A stretch of 64,000 nt of DNA, taken from Deltaproteobacteria bacterium (GTDB taxonomy: Bacteria > Desulfobacterota > Deferrisomatia > Deferrisomatales > JACRMM01). The stretch lies in assembly GCA_016214985.1 (NCBI GenBank), contig JACRMM010000030.1, positions 1-64,000 of the forward strand, in the 5' to 3' direction. How positions within the stretch are numbered: position 1 is the first letter of the stretch; each line of letters begins with the position of its first letter. This document shows positions 1-8,493 of the stretch, piece after piece. The position numbers and the translations under genes were made by a program. Under the pieces are notes generated by a model. That model was given only the letters and a program-made list of their open reading frames with translations, did no database searches and had not been told where the DNA came from.

Positions 1-141
1 AGGGACACCCCCTACCACCGGGGCAAGGTGCTCCAGGCGTCGCACTTCGCCGGGGCCACCCTGCCGCTCACGATCGGGCGCCTGGAGACGTGTCGGGCGG
101 AGAAGGGGGAAGCCGTGGAGATGCCCGAGGAGGCCTTCTGA
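1..141 (+). CDS. 3' end of an unrecognised protein
   Basis: The first 46 codons are open in frame 1 and end with TGA at 139-141, so the window starts inside a gene. The visible tail contains HRGKVLQASHFAGATLP and ends in EMPEEAF. I do not recognise a family from this fragment. Codon use is GC3-rich like the neighbouring genes, which supports a real gene, but no function can be given. Confidence 0.5.
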   Translation, partial: RDTPYHRGKVLQASHFAGATLPLTIGRLETCRAEKGEAVEMPEEAF

Positions 142-247
142 GGCAACATCCCCTCCCGGGGGGGCGGATGGTGCACGGGGCGACCAGGTGACGGCAGCCC
201 CCCCTGTGGCCCGGGCCGGGATGGGCATTGGCCTTCTGGGCCCCGCG

Positions 248-378
248 GAGTAAAGGGAGGCGAGTCAAGAACCAAGACCGGGGGTAGGAGGGATGGACGG
301 ACCGGACCACCGAGCAGGGCAGAATCGGTACGACGACCAGGAGGCCACTCACGCCGGAAGACGGTGGGGTGGCCTTTT
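248..378 (+). repeat. Imperfect direct repeat, copy 1, ending in a stem-loop
   Basis: This unit begins GAGTAAAGGGAG, contains GGATGGACGGACCGG, and ends with a hairpin whose arms are AGGCCAC (342-348) and GTGGCCT (369-375), followed by TTT. Copy 2 (635-760) has the same order of elements. The hairpin plus T-run could terminate the gene that ends at 141, but its distance from that gene makes this uncertain. Confidence 0.45.
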
Positions 379-634
379 CACGGTTCTCTCCCGGCCTGCG
401 TGAGAAAATATGGACGAACTGGGAGCGCAACCGCCGCTTCCTCGAACCCTGTTCCCGGGCCGACGAGGCAATGAAAGGCCCTCACCTGGCCGATTTCCTT
501 GGCCTCGGCGGGAACGCCCACGAGCGCGACATTGCCCGGGTTTCGGTTTCTTGTCCGAGTCGACGATGGCAGGGGGAGCGCTGTCGGAGGGCCGGGGGTC
601 CCCACGCTGTGCCTTGACCTACGGGGCAACGTCA

Positions 635-760
635 GAGTAAAGGGAGTCGAACAGAGCGAATCGGGGGAGGGAGCATGGACGAACCGGGCCACCCCGTTCG
701 CCAAACACGCAGTCGAAACCCAAAGGTCACCCACATCGCGAGCCGGTGGGGTGACCTTTT
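635..760 (+). repeat. Imperfect direct repeat, copy 2, with a perfect terminator-like hairpin
   Basis: Begins GAGTAAAGGGAG like copy 1 and contains CATGGACGAACCGGG. It ends with a perfect 11-bp inverted repeat, AAAGGTCACCC (722-732) and GGGTGACCTTT (749-759), followed by T and C. The arm AAAGG/CCTTT with trailing T residues looks like an intrinsic terminator for either strand. Confidence 0.5.
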
Positions 761-927
761 CTGCCTTGCGGCCGGGGAAGTGAATCCGAGCGGGTTGCTC
801 TTTGCTTTGCCGCTGGTCTCGTAGTACCAAGGGGCGACCAGTCCAACCGCACGGGGGTCAGAATGAATTCTGTCGACGATCCGCATCCTTGCGCGCAGCG
901 ATGACGTCCAGAAACTAGGAAGCGGCT

Positions 928-1308
928 ATGACCGACAAGACGAGAGAGTGGTTGAAGCAGGCAGTGTATGACGCAGAGACAGCGGAATACATGATCGCCG
1001 GCGGCAGGTACTTCTATGCCGTGTTCATGTGTCACCTGGCGGTCGAGAAGGCGCTCAAGGGCTGCTACTATGAGAAGCTGGGCAGGGTGCCGCCAAAGGT
1101 GCATAACCTCGTGTACCTTCTGAACGAGATGGCGATTAGGCCCCCTGGTGAGATTGGAAGATTCATCGTGAGACTCAACGAAGCGAACATCGCCACCCGA
1201 CACCCCGAGAGTCTAGAGAAGGTTAAAGCGGCTTATACGGGAGAGGCGGCGAGAGAGATTCTCTCGAAGGCTAAAGAGGTGCTGCGATGGATAAGCGATC
1301 TGCTCTAG
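928..1308 (+). CDS. HEPN-domain protein (putative toxin)
   Basis: A 126-residue all-helical HEPN protein. HEPN proteins of this size are usually RNases paired with a small nucleotidyltransferase. The family pattern is visible: the helix with CHLAVEKALKG (residues 35-45) and the catalytic-type R-x5-H motif at R53 and H59 (RVPPKVHNL). ATG 928 is preceded by AGGAAG. Its 3' end overlaps the MNT gene by 22 bp, so the two are translationally coupled, in HEPN-then-MNT order. Proposed role: toxin of a HEPN/MNT toxin-antitoxin pair placed next to a type III restriction system. The family call is secure; toxicity is inferred. Confidence 0.8.
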   Translation: MTDKTREWLKQAVYDAETAEYMIAGGRYFYAVFMCHLAVEKALKGCYYEKLGRVPPKVHNLVYLLNEMAIRPPGEIGRFIVRLNEANIATRHPESLEKVKAAYTGEAAREILSKAKEVLRWISDLL

Positions 1309-1637
1309 AGACGATCGCCCGGTTTCGCACGAGCCTGGAAGCTCAGGGGATTGGAGTCGAGAAGATGGTGCTCTACGGCTCATTTGCCCGCGGAACGTTC
1401 AGGGAGGGGAGCGACATCGATGTTGTGGTTCTTTCTGAGGACTTTGCGGGGATGGGTTATTGGGAGCGGATCGACGTTCTCTCCGAGGCCATCTACGAAG
1501 TCTTCGCACCGCTGGAGGCCGTGGCGATGACCCCGGAGGAGTGGGCGCGGGGGGACTCGTTCATCGTCGACTATGCCAAGGACGGCGAAGTGGTCTACGC
1601 GGCCCCGGATCGCGTCTCCGAACCCGAGGGGGCATAG
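1287..1637 (+). CDS. MNT-type minimal nucleotidyltransferase (putative antitoxin)
   Basis: A 116-residue nucleotidyltransferase-fold protein. The GSFARG motif (residues 31-36) followed by GSDIDVVV (D43 and D45) is the metal-binding core of minimal nucleotidyltransferases. In the characterised MntA/HepT systems the enzyme adds AMP groups to the HEPN partner and silences it; that role is inherited here by analogy. It starts inside the HEPN gene (ATG 1287) and is followed closely by the type III methyltransferase gene, so the pair may travel with the restriction island. Confidence 0.8.
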   Translation: MDKRSALETIARFRTSLEAQGIGVEKMVLYGSFARGTFREGSDIDVVVLSEDFAGMGYWERIDVLSEAIYEVFAPLEAVAMTPEEWARGDSFIVDYAKDGEVVYAAPDRVSEPEGA

Positions 1638-1673
1638 CACCAGGCAAGACGGGGTGTTTAGAGAGGAGTTCCT

Positions 1674-3938
1674 TTGAACCTCACCGACCGCGACAAAGAA
1701 ATCATCAAGGCGCACCTCGACCGGGGGGAGCCTTTGCCGGCCCGGTACAAGCTGGCGTTGTTCGAGGACGCTCCCGAGGTGGAGCTCGTGTGGCAGGGGA
1801 AGACGAGCGAGGTCACGAACGTGGTCTTGCCCTTCCAGTCCATCGAAAACATCGACGAGCCGCGGGCCGAGGGGAAGGAGCAGCTCGGGTTGTTCTCCGT
1901 GGGGGCGGGTGGCCGGCAGTCGGGCGGGTGGACGAACAAGCTCATCTGGGGCGACAACAAGCTCGTGCTCTCCTCGCTCAAGAACGGCCCCCTTCGCCGC
2001 GAGATCGAGGCCGCCGGGGGCTTGAAGCTCATCTACATCGACCCGCCCTTCGATGTGGGGGCGGACTTTTCGGTGGATATCGAGGTGGGGGATGAGACGC
2101 TGATCAAAGAACCCAGTGTCATCGAGGAGATTGCCTATCGTGATACGTGGGGCCGAGGCATCGATTCCTACGTCTCGATGATGTACGAGCGTTTGGTGCT
2201 GATGAGAGATCTCCTTGTTCCGTCCGGAAGCATCTATGTCCACTGCGATTGGCGGGTGAACAGCTCTATCCGGCTAGTTATGGATGAGTTGTTCGGCGGG
2301 GACAACCTCATTGGAGGGATCGTCTGGCAAAGAACGAATGCACGCGGCACCAATAGCCGCTGGCCACGCATCCACGACACCATTTTTCACTACGCGCGGT
2401 CCGAGACCTTCTTCTTCAGAAGCCTCACGGCTAAGGCTGACGACACGAAGCTTCCCCATACGCTGGTGACTGGGCCCGGTGGGCTGAAGTACCAGTCATT
2501 TGAACTGACCGGGCCCGGCGTAACACAAGCGGGAGAAAGCGGAAGACCTTGGCGCGGGTTCGACCCAGCGAAGCTTGGGCGCCACTGGGGCAACAATCAT
2601 ACGCAAATGGACGCATGGAACAGTTGTGGTCTGATCCATTGGCCCAAGGACGGCGGGTTCCCACGGCGACGTGCGGAGACCCCATTCATCCCAGAAGATC
2701 GGGTTACAACGGTGGGTGACGTCTGGACCGATGTCGACAGGATCAACCAAGCGTCCAAAGAGCGACTCGGCTACGCGACGCAGAAGCCTGAGGCGCTTCT
2801 TCAGCGTGTTTTTGAGGCCTCCTCGAACGAAGGCGACCTCGTCGCCGACTTCTTCTGCGGGTCGGGCACCACCCTCGCCGTGGCTGAGAAGCTCGGCCGG
2901 AAGTGGATCGGGTGCGACTTGGGGCGGTTCGCAATCCACACGGCGCGAAAGCGGCTGATCGGCGTGCAGCGCGAGCTGAAGGCCGCGGGCAGGGCCTACC
3001 GGAGCTTCGAGATCCTGAACCTCGGCAAGTACGAGCGGCAGTACTTCGTGGGCATCGACCCGAACCTCCCCGAGGAGCAGCGCCGGGCGCTCACCGTCCA
3101 GAAAGAGGAGCACTACCTCACCCTCATCCTCTCCGCCTACAAGGCCGAGCGGGTGTTCCAGACGCCGCCCTTCCACGGCAAGAAGGGCGCCACGGCCGTG
3201 GTCGTGGGGCCGATCGACGCGCCGGTGACGCTCGGACAGGTGGAAGAGGTGATCGCCGAGTGCCGCCGCAAGAGGGTGAGCCGGGTCGACGTGCTCGGCT
3301 TCGAGTTTGAGATGGGGCTCGTTCCCGTGATCCAGGACGAGGCCCGCGCCAAGGGCGTGACGCTGTCGCTCAAGTACATCCCCAAGGACGTCTTCGACCG
3401 CCGGGCCGTGGAACGTGGGCAGGTGCAGTTCTACGACGTGGCCTACGTGGAGGTGCTGCCCAAGGTGTCGGGGCTCAAGGTGAGCGTGACGCTCAAGGAC
3501 TTCGGCGTGTTCTACCGGCAAGACGACCTGGACGGCCTGGGCGAGAAGCTCAAGCCCGGCGGGAGCAAGGTCACGGTGGACGGGGGGCAGGTGGTGCGAG
3601 TCACGAAGGACAAGAAGGGCAAGGTCACCCGCGAGGTGCTGACGAAGAAGTGGACCGACTGGATCGACTACTGGGCCGTGGACTTCGACTACGAGAACCG
3701 CAAGGAGATCGTGCGCGTGGTGGAAGGCCCCCCGTCAGAAGGTGTCGAGCGGGAGGTCTGGACCGGGAACTACATCTTCGAGAACGAGTGGCAGAGCTTC
3801 CGTACTCGCAAGGACCGCAGCCTGGAGCTCACGAGCCGCGCGCATGAGGTGCCGAAGAAGGGCCGGTACAAGGTGGCGGTCAAGGTGATCGACATCTTCG
3901 GCAACGACACCACCAAGGTGGTGGAGGTGAAGGTGTAA
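1674..3938 (+). CDS. mod: Type III restriction-modification methyltransferase (Mod)
   Basis: A 754-residue N6-adenine DNA methyltransferase. The catalytic motif DPPFD is at residues 123-127 and the AdoMet-binding FCGSGTT lies near residues 392-398, followed by GRKWIGCDLGRFAIHTARKRL-type sequence; motif IV before motif I is the beta-class order of Mod proteins. The long C-terminal part (about 430-754) is probably the res-interaction region. The start is TTG with a good GAGAGGAG Shine-Dalgarno. The res gene is 1.2 kb downstream, with a DUF559 gene and a split small gene between. It would methylate an asymmetric site and carry target recognition for the complex. Confidence 0.9.
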   Translation: MNLTDRDKEIIKAHLDRGEPLPARYKLALFEDAPEVELVWQGKTSEVTNVVLPFQSIENIDEPRAEGKEQLGLFSVGAGGRQSGGWTNKLIWGDNKLVLSSLKNGPLRREIEAAGGLKLIYIDPPFDVGADFSVDIEVGDETLIKEPSVIEEIAYRDTWGRGIDSYVSMMYERLVLMRDLLVPSGSIYVHCDWRVNSSIRLVMDELFGGDNLIGGIVWQRTNARGTNSRWPRIHDTIFHYARSETFFFRSLTAKADDTKLPHTLVTGPGGLKYQSFELTGPGVTQAGESGRPWRGFDPAKLGRHWGNNHTQMDAWNSCGLIHWPKDGGFPRRRAETPFIPEDRVTTVGDVWTDVDRINQASKERLGYATQKPEALLQRVFEASSNEGDLVADFFCGSGTTLAVAEKLGRKWIGCDLGRFAIHTARKRLIGVQRELKAAGRAYRSFEILNLGKYERQYFVGIDPNLPEEQRRALTVQKEEHYLTLILSAYKAERVFQTPPFHGKKGATAVVVGPIDAPVTLGQVEEVIAECRRKRVSRVDVLGFEFEMGLVPVIQDEARAKGVTLSLKYIPKDVFDRRAVERGQVQFYDVAYVEVLPKVSGLKVSVTLKDFGVFYRQDDLDGLGEKLKPGGSKVTVDGGQVVRVTKDKKGKVTREVLTKKWTDWIDYWAVDFDYENRKEIVRVVEGPPSEGVEREVWTGNYIFENEWQSFRTRKDRSLELTSRAHEVPKKGRYKVAVKVIDIFGNDTTKVVEVKV

Positions 3939-3944
3939 ACGAAG

Positions 3945-4037
3945 CCCCTCCCCCCTCACCCCTGCCCTCTCCCGGGGGGAGAGGGGGTACACATCCCCCC
4001 TCCCTCCGGGAGGGGGACAGGGGGAGGGAACCAGGCC
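3945..4037. repeat. GC-rich palindromic repeat, copy A
   Basis: Two tandem palindromes of the type CCCTCTCCC-GGGAGAGGG, then CCCTCC-GGGAGGGGG. The core CTCACCCCTGCCCTCTCCCG recurs, with its palindromic partner, in copy B about 500 bp downstream. The two copies bracket the DUF559 gene. It sits directly after the mod stop codon and could also form a strong hairpin in the mRNA. Confidence 0.75.
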
Positions 4038-4090
4038 GAGGGAGGGCAAACGAAGTGGAACCGGGGGCAAACCGCCGAAAGAAGCTCCCC

Positions 4091-4486
4091 ATGAGCCACG
4101 AGGTCCTAGCTCGCGTCCGCGGTCTGCGGCGGGAGCAGACGGATGCGGAACGCCGGCTCTGGGCGCACCTACGAGCGAGGCAACTCGGCGGCTTCAAGTT
4201 CCGGAGGCAGCACCCGGTGGGAGAGTTCGTCTTGGACTTCTTCTGCGACGAAGCCTTGCTCGGCATTGAATTGGACGGAGGCCAGCATGCGGAAGAGGAT
4301 CGTCAAAGGTATGATCTTGAGCGGTCCGAGTGGCTGGCGAAGCTCGGCATCCGCGTGCTGAGATTCTGGAACCATGAGGTCCTGCGGAACACTGAGGGCG
4401 TTCTGGAGCGGCTTCGGCAGGAGCTTGCGGCGCGACCGGGGGAGAGTCCCCTCACCCCTGCCCTCTCCCGGAGGGAGAGGGGGTGA
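4091..4486 (+). CDS. DUF559 endonuclease-like protein
   Basis: A protein of about 131 residues of the DUF559 family, related to very-short-patch-repair (Vsr) endonucleases with a PD-(D/E)XK-like fold. Recognisable are RREQTDAERRLW near the N-terminus, FKFRRQHPVG..VLDFFC, then ELDGGQH and GIRVLRFWNHEVL. ATG 4091 gives the usual start; an in-frame ATG at 4055 would add 12 residues. The last residues (SPLTPALSRRERG) are encoded by palindromic repeat B, so the gene end and the repeat are fused. A role in this restriction operon is not established; it looks like a passenger bracketed by repeats. Confidence 0.75.
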   Translation: MSHEVLARVRGLRREQTDAERRLWAHLRARQLGGFKFRRQHPVGEFVLDFFCDEALLGIELDGGQHAEEDRQRYDLERSEWLAKLGIRVLRFWNHEVLRNTEGVLERLRQELAARPGESPLTPALSRRERG

Positions 4487-4590
4487 TCGTGCCCCCAGCC
4501 GCAAGGGAGAGCGCGGTAGTCATGTACCTCCCACAGGGGAAGGGGGGTGACCGTTCTCCCTCTCTCCGGGAGGGGGACAGGAGGAGGGAG
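4445..4590. repeat. GC-rich palindromic repeat, copy B
   Basis: Second copy of the palindrome pair, matching copy A over CTCACCCCTGCCCTCTCCCG and again over TCTCCGGGAGGGGGACAGG, separated by about 80 bp of different sequence. Its left part encodes the C-terminus of the DUF559 protein. Confidence 0.75.
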
Positions 4591-4647
4591 CCGGGGCAGG
4601 GAAGGCGAGGAGTGGTGACCTATACCCTCCGAGGGAGGTGGCGACCT

Positions 4648-5093
4648 ATGGAAGAGAAGACTGAGATCAAGGCCGTCGAGTTGGTTCGCGAGATCCGAGA
4701 CCGTCAAGCAGAGGCCCTCTCGGGTAAGTACAACGGGTAACCCCCCGCCTTTGGCGGGGGACCCCCGAAGTTTGACGGTTCCGGGAGCGCGCCTTGGCTC
4801 TCGAGGGTGCCGAAAAAGGCTGACACCTGACAGGGTCTCGGTTCCGGTCGGCACTCATGCGCAGAATCTTCCAGCCGTCTCGGGCGGCTCCGGGTGTACC
4901 ACGCCGCCCTGGGCGGCTCCCGGTTATCAAGCCCCCACCTTGGGTGGGGGTCTGTGACTCTGCGGAGGAGATCATCGAGTTCTTCCGCAAGGCCGGGGAG
5001 GAGGCCAGGCGCGAGGCCCATGCGCCCCGGTCCGGGCGTGCGGCCGAGCGATCGCGTTCGGGGCGCCACCCTTCCGTCTCCGGCCACGGCTGA
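4648..5093 (+). pseudogene. Small gene between mod and res, split by a 230-bp insertion
   Basis: ATG 4648, with GGGAGGTGG upstream, opens a frame starting MEEKTEIKAVELVREIRD that continues to GK at codons 26-27, then runs YNG-stop inside foreign sequence. The same frame resumes at 4959 as SAEEIIEFFRKAGEEARRE and ends at 5093, nine bases before res. Removing about 4729-4958 restores one 71-residue charged helical protein, so the gene is interrupted rather than two genes. Its place between mod and res suggests a minor operon protein of unknown function. If the insertion can be excised or bypassed the gene might still be expressed, but the DNA as it stands encodes two fragments. Confidence 0.75.
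4729..4958 (+). mobile_element. Structured HEARO/omega-RNA-like or PATE-like insertion without ORF
   Basis: About 230 bp that interrupts the small gene. It starts TACAACGGGTAAC and has a series of perfect hairpins: CCCCCGCC/GGCGGGGG near the left end, AGCCG/CGGCT and GCCGCCC/GGGCGGC in the middle, and CCCCCACC/GGTGGGGG eight bases from the right end (TCTGTGAC). No target duplication is visible. Subterminal hairpins and no duplication fit IS200/IS605-type single-strand transposition. From memory, the left part (GGGTAACCCCCCGCC, GAAGTTTGAC) resembles HEARO RNAs, the omega-RNAs of IscB elements, which also occur without the nuclease ORF. I cannot run the covariance model, so the family name is provisional; the insertion itself is clear. 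Confidence 0.6.
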
Positions 5094-5101
5094 GCCGTAC
5101 G

Positions 5102-7801
5102 ATGGGCCTCCATCCGGGCTTCCCGGCCGACCCCCACGTCCTCCTCGACCCGGCCGTGCGCTGGTATCCCGGCGAAGAGGTCTTCACCGAGACCGGCCAG
5201 GCGACGCTCTTGCCGCCGCTCGTCCACCGGATCCGCCAGGGCGTGAAGGCCTGGCGCGACAGTGGGTACGAGGGCGCGAGCGACACGACCCGAGCGCTCC
5301 TGCGCCACTGGTTCGAGACCGAGCACGCGCTGCTCGCGGCCGACGGGACGCTGCGGCCCTTCCGCTACTACTTCGCCCAGCGCGAGGCCGTGGAGTCCGC
5401 GGTCTGGCTCTACGAGGTGGAGGAGGCCCGCGACCCCTACGCCCTCATCCGGTACGACGCCTCGGGCCGGGTCTCCAAGGGCATGTTCGCCGAGGACTGG
5501 ACCCGCTACGTCCTGAAGCTCGCCACCGGCGCGGGCAAGACCAAGGTGATGAGCCTCCTCATTGCCTGGGCCTACTTCCACCGGCGCTACGAGGAGGACT
5601 CGGACCTTTCCACGAACTTCCTCGTCCTCGCGCCGAACATCATCGTGCTCGACCGCCTGCGGCAGGACTTCGACGGCTTGCGGATCTTCCACGAAGACCC
5701 GATCCTCCCGGAAAACGGCCACGAGGGCCGTTCCTGGCAGGACGACTTCCAGGTGACGCTCCACATCCAAGACGAGATCGGTGTGGTCTCCGACACCGGC
5801 AACCTCTTCCTCTCGAACGTCCACCGGCTCGCGGACAACACCTTCGCGCCCTCCTTCGAGGACGACGACACCTCCGGCTACTTCCTGGGCCGGCGGCCTT
5901 CCGGCAAGGCGAACGGCGGGCTGGACCTGGGGCAGATCGTGCGGGACGTGGAAGACCTGGTGATCTTCAACGACGAGGCCCACCACATCCACGACGAGGA
6001 GCTCGCCTGGTTCAAGAACATCGCCGACATCTCGAGCCGGCTGCGCCTGAAGGGGAGCAGACTCTCGGCCCAGTTCGACCTCACGGCCACGCCCAAACAC
6101 ACGAATGGCGCCATCTTCGTCCAGACTGTCGCGGACTACCCGCTCGTGGAGGCGATCCGCCAGGGCGTGGTGAAGACCCCGGTGCTCCCGGACGCGGCCT
6201 CCCGAGCGAAGCTCACGGAACGGGCGAGCGACAAGTTCACCGAGCGCTACGAGGACTACCTGCACCTTGGGTATCTGGAGTGGCAAAAGGTGTACGACGA
6301 GCTTTCGGCTACGAAGAAGCCGGTGCTCTTCGTGATGACCGACGACACGAGGAACTGCGACGAGGTGGGTGCGTATCTGGAGGCGCGCTACCCCGAGCTC
6401 CGGGGCGGCGTGCTCGTGATCCACACCAAGCGAAACGGCGAGATCGCCGAGGCTGCGAAGGGCAAGGACAAGGAGGAGCTCGAACGCCTTCGGCGGATGA
6501 GCCGCGAGATCGACCTCGCCGAGAACCCGTACAAGGCCATCGTGTCGGTCATGATGCTGCGCGAAGGCTGGGACGTGCAAAACGTGGTCACCATCGTTGG
6601 CCTTCGACCCTACAAGGCGGCGAGCCGCATCCTGCCCGAGCAGACCCTCGGCCGGGGCCTCCGGCGGATGTTTCGAGGCGAGGAGGTCGTCGAGAAGGTG
6701 AGCGTCGTGGGCACCGACGCGTTCGTCGACTTCGTGGAGTCGATCCGGAGCGAGGGCGTGGAGCTGGAGTACGCGCCCATGGGACAGGGGGGCCCCGGCG
6801 GAGGCAAGTCGCCGCTCGTGATCGAGGTGGACCGCCAGAACGAGAAGAAGGACCTCGAGCGCCTCGACATGGAGCTGCCGATCCTGTCGCCCCGGCTCTA
6901 CCGGGAGTTCAAGAACCTGGAGGCGTTGGACGCCGGGGCGCTGCCGCCGGGCAGGCTCCCGCTGAAGCAGTTCTCGCCCGAAGAGCAGCGAGAGATCGTG
7001 TTCAAGGACCTGAACACCGACGAGGTGAGCCACAAGACCCTCCTCGACACGGCGCTCGCGCCCACCCACCAGGCGGCCGTGGGTTTCTTCGCGCGCACGA
7101 TCCTCCGTGACCTGAGGCTCGTCGGCGGGTTCGACGTGCTCTTCGGGACGCTCAAACAGTACATGGAGGGCCGGCTCTTTCAGAAGCCCGTGGACCTGGA
7201 CGACCTGAACGTGCTCCGGAACCTCTCGGAGCCGGCAGCGATCCGGAAGATCCTGGAGACCTTCAAGACGGTCATCAACGCCCTCACGGTCCAGGAGAAG
7301 GGCACGACCGAGGTGCGGGGTGCGATCAAGCTGAGCAAGGCACGGCCCTTCGTAGTCTCCAATCAACCCTATCTGGTGCCGAAGCGCTCGGTGTTCAGCA
7401 AGGTCGTGACCGACCAGGGCTTCGAGCTGGACTTCGCCGGGTTCCTGGACGCCTGCGAGGACCTCGTCTCCTTCGCCAAGAACCCCCAGCGCCAGCCGAC
7501 CTCGCTCCGGATCGAGTACCAGACGGCCGAGGGCGGCCTCGCCAACTACTACCCGGACTTCCTGGTCAAGGAGACCGAGGCTGACTACTGGGTCGTGGAG
7601 ACCAAGGGCCGGGAAGACGTGGAGGACGCCGGGAAGTGGGAGCGGCTCTGTCGGTGGTGCGAGGACGCTTCGGCGGCGGACGCATCGCGGCGGTATCGGC
7701 CCCTCTTTGTGGCGGAGGAGGGTTGGAAGAAGACGCGGCCGAAGAGCTTCCAGGGGCTTCGCGAGGCGTTCGCCGGGGCGAGACCGAAGACAAGCCGGTA
7801 G
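5102..7801 (+). CDS. res: Type III restriction enzyme, Res subunit
   Basis: An 899-residue SF2 helicase-nuclease. The Walker A motif LATGAGKTK lies near residues 140-148 and the DEAH-type Walker B (FNDEAHHIHDEE) near 287-298. Helicase motif VI is QTLGRGLRRM. A C-terminal PD-(D/E)XK nuclease has YYPDFLVKE near 816 and VVETKG near 831. It starts nine bases after the split small gene, consistent with one operon with mod. With Mod it cuts DNA some 25 bp from head-to-head unmethylated sites after ATP-driven translocation or sliding. All catalytic motifs are intact, so the system is probably active despite insertions between mod and res. Confidence 0.92.
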   Translation: MGLHPGFPADPHVLLDPAVRWYPGEEVFTETGQATLLPPLVHRIRQGVKAWRDSGYEGASDTTRALLRHWFETEHALLAADGTLRPFRYYFAQREAVESAVWLYEVEEARDPYALIRYDASGRVSKGMFAEDWTRYVLKLATGAGKTKVMSLLIAWAYFHRRYEEDSDLSTNFLVLAPNIIVLDRLRQDFDGLRIFHEDPILPENGHEGRSWQDDFQVTLHIQDEIGVVSDTGNLFLSNVHRLADNTFAPSFEDDDTSGYFLGRRPSGKANGGLDLGQIVRDVEDLVIFNDEAHHIHDEELAWFKNIADISSRLRLKGSRLSAQFDLTATPKHTNGAIFVQTVADYPLVEAIRQGVVKTPVLPDAASRAKLTERASDKFTERYEDYLHLGYLEWQKVYDELSATKKPVLFVMTDDTRNCDEVGAYLEARYPELRGGVLVIHTKRNGEIAEAAKGKDKEELERLRRMSREIDLAENPYKAIVSVMMLREGWDVQNVVTIVGLRPYKAASRILPEQTLGRGLRRMFRGEEVVEKVSVVGTDAFVDFVESIRSEGVELEYAPMGQGGPGGGKSPLVIEVDRQNEKKDLERLDMELPILSPRLYREFKNLEALDAGALPPGRLPLKQFSPEEQREIVFKDLNTDEVSHKTLLDTALAPTHQAAVGFFARTILRDLRLVGGFDVLFGTLKQYMEGRLFQKPVDLDDLNVLRNLSEPAAIRKILETFKTVINALTVQEKGTTEVRGAIKLSKARPFVVSNQPYLVPKRSVFSKVVTDQGFELDFAGFLDACEDLVSFAKNPQRQPTSLRIEYQTAEGGLANYYPDFLVKETEADYWVVETKGREDVEDAGKWERLCRWCEDASAADASRRYRPLFVAEEGWKKTRPKSFQGLREAFAGARPKTSR

Positions 7802-7836
7802 GGCCGCCCGGGCTGCGGCGCGGCCTCCCTCGGGCC

Positions 7837-8400
7837 CTACTTCTTGAGCGCCTTCCCCGCCTCCCACGCCCTGCCGGCGACCTCGCCGAGCTTCCAGTAG
7901 TGATTGTCGGGCATGGTGAGGACGAGCGGGGCGAGCTTGGCCGCGTCGGGTTTCCCGTCGGTGAGGATCGAGTCGTCGGCGTACACGCCGGCGATGTTGC
8001 CGATCACGAGGAGGTTTGTGGGCAGCTCCACGATCTGCGCGACCACGCACTCCACGCACAGGGGACACTCAGCGATCATCGGCGCGGTCTCGAGGTCGCC
8101 GTAGAACACGTCGAAGACGCCGGACTTGTCGACCCTTTTGCCCGAGACGAGGCCGCAGTAGTCGGTCTTCTCCACGAGGCCCGCTCCGGGGAGGCACACG
8201 GAAAAGGTCTTGTTCTCACGGATCCCGCTCGGTGTGTGGTGGCCGGAGCCCAGGGCCACGGCGAGCATCGGAGGGTCGAAGTTGACCCGCGTTAGCCAGG
8301 CGACCGTCATGAAGTTGGCCACGCCGCCGACCTGGGCGCCGACGAGGGACACGGGCATGGGGGGGGTGAAGAGGGCGGGGGCGATGCGGGTCTTGGCCAT
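7837..8400 (-). CDS. Flavin reductase-like FMN-binding protein
   Basis: A 187-residue flavin reductase domain protein (FMN-binding split barrel, flavoredoxin type). Its N-terminal half has the family pattern of NFMTVAWLTRVNFDPPMLAVALG and later KTFSVCLPG; the length is normal. Related proteins in anaerobes transfer electrons from NAD(P)H or ferredoxin to FMN or to a partner protein. It stands alone and runs toward the convergent res gene, 35 bp away. The exact substrate cannot be read from sequence. Confidence 0.8.
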   Translation of the reverse strand: MAKTRIAPALFTPPMPVSLVGAQVGGVANFMTVAWLTRVNFDPPMLAVALGSGHHTPSGIRENKTFSVCLPGAGLVEKTDYCGLVSGKRVDKSGVFDVFYGDLETAPMIAECPLCVECVVAQIVELPTNLLVIGNIAGVYADDSILTDGKPDAAKLAPLVLTMPDNHYWKLGEVAGRAWEAGKALKK

Positions 8401-8493
8401 GGCAAAGCTCCTCGGATCACGGGGCCATCGGGACAGGCGCGCAGTGTACCGGGGATCGCCGGGTCGTCCAGGGGGCCCCCGCGGCCCCCTGCG

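Larger units (their letters stand above)
142..927. other. Intergenic stretch with two related stem-loop units
   Basis: No convincing gene is visible in these 786 bases; the short open frames have no start signals or recognisable protein sequence. The stretch holds two imperfect copies of a unit of about 130 bp, each starting GAGTAAAGGGAG and ending in a stem-loop followed by TTTTC (listed separately). A Shine-Dalgarno sequence (AGGAAG) precedes the HEPN gene at the right end. Confidence 0.5.

Noticed and set aside
369..830. Overlapping short frames of 76-150 codons in the first kilobase.
   Set aside because: They lie in the repeat/hairpin region, lack ribosome sites and have low-complexity Arg/Pro-rich translations.
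142..927. Integron attC sites for the two stem-loop units.
   Set aside because: No conserved R'/R'' boxes (GTTRRRY) and no integrase; the structure is closer to terminators.
4483..4740. An 85-codon frame as one gene between DUF559 and res.
   Set aside because: Its first 55 codons are encoded by the palindromic repeat. Only the part from ATG 4648 has protein character, and it is the 5' piece of the split gene.
4667..8068. A very long minus-strand frame (over 1100 codons) opposite the res gene.
   Set aside because: It mirrors res in the antisense frame, is rich in Arg/His/Val/Leu without domains, and res has all helicase and nuclease motifs.
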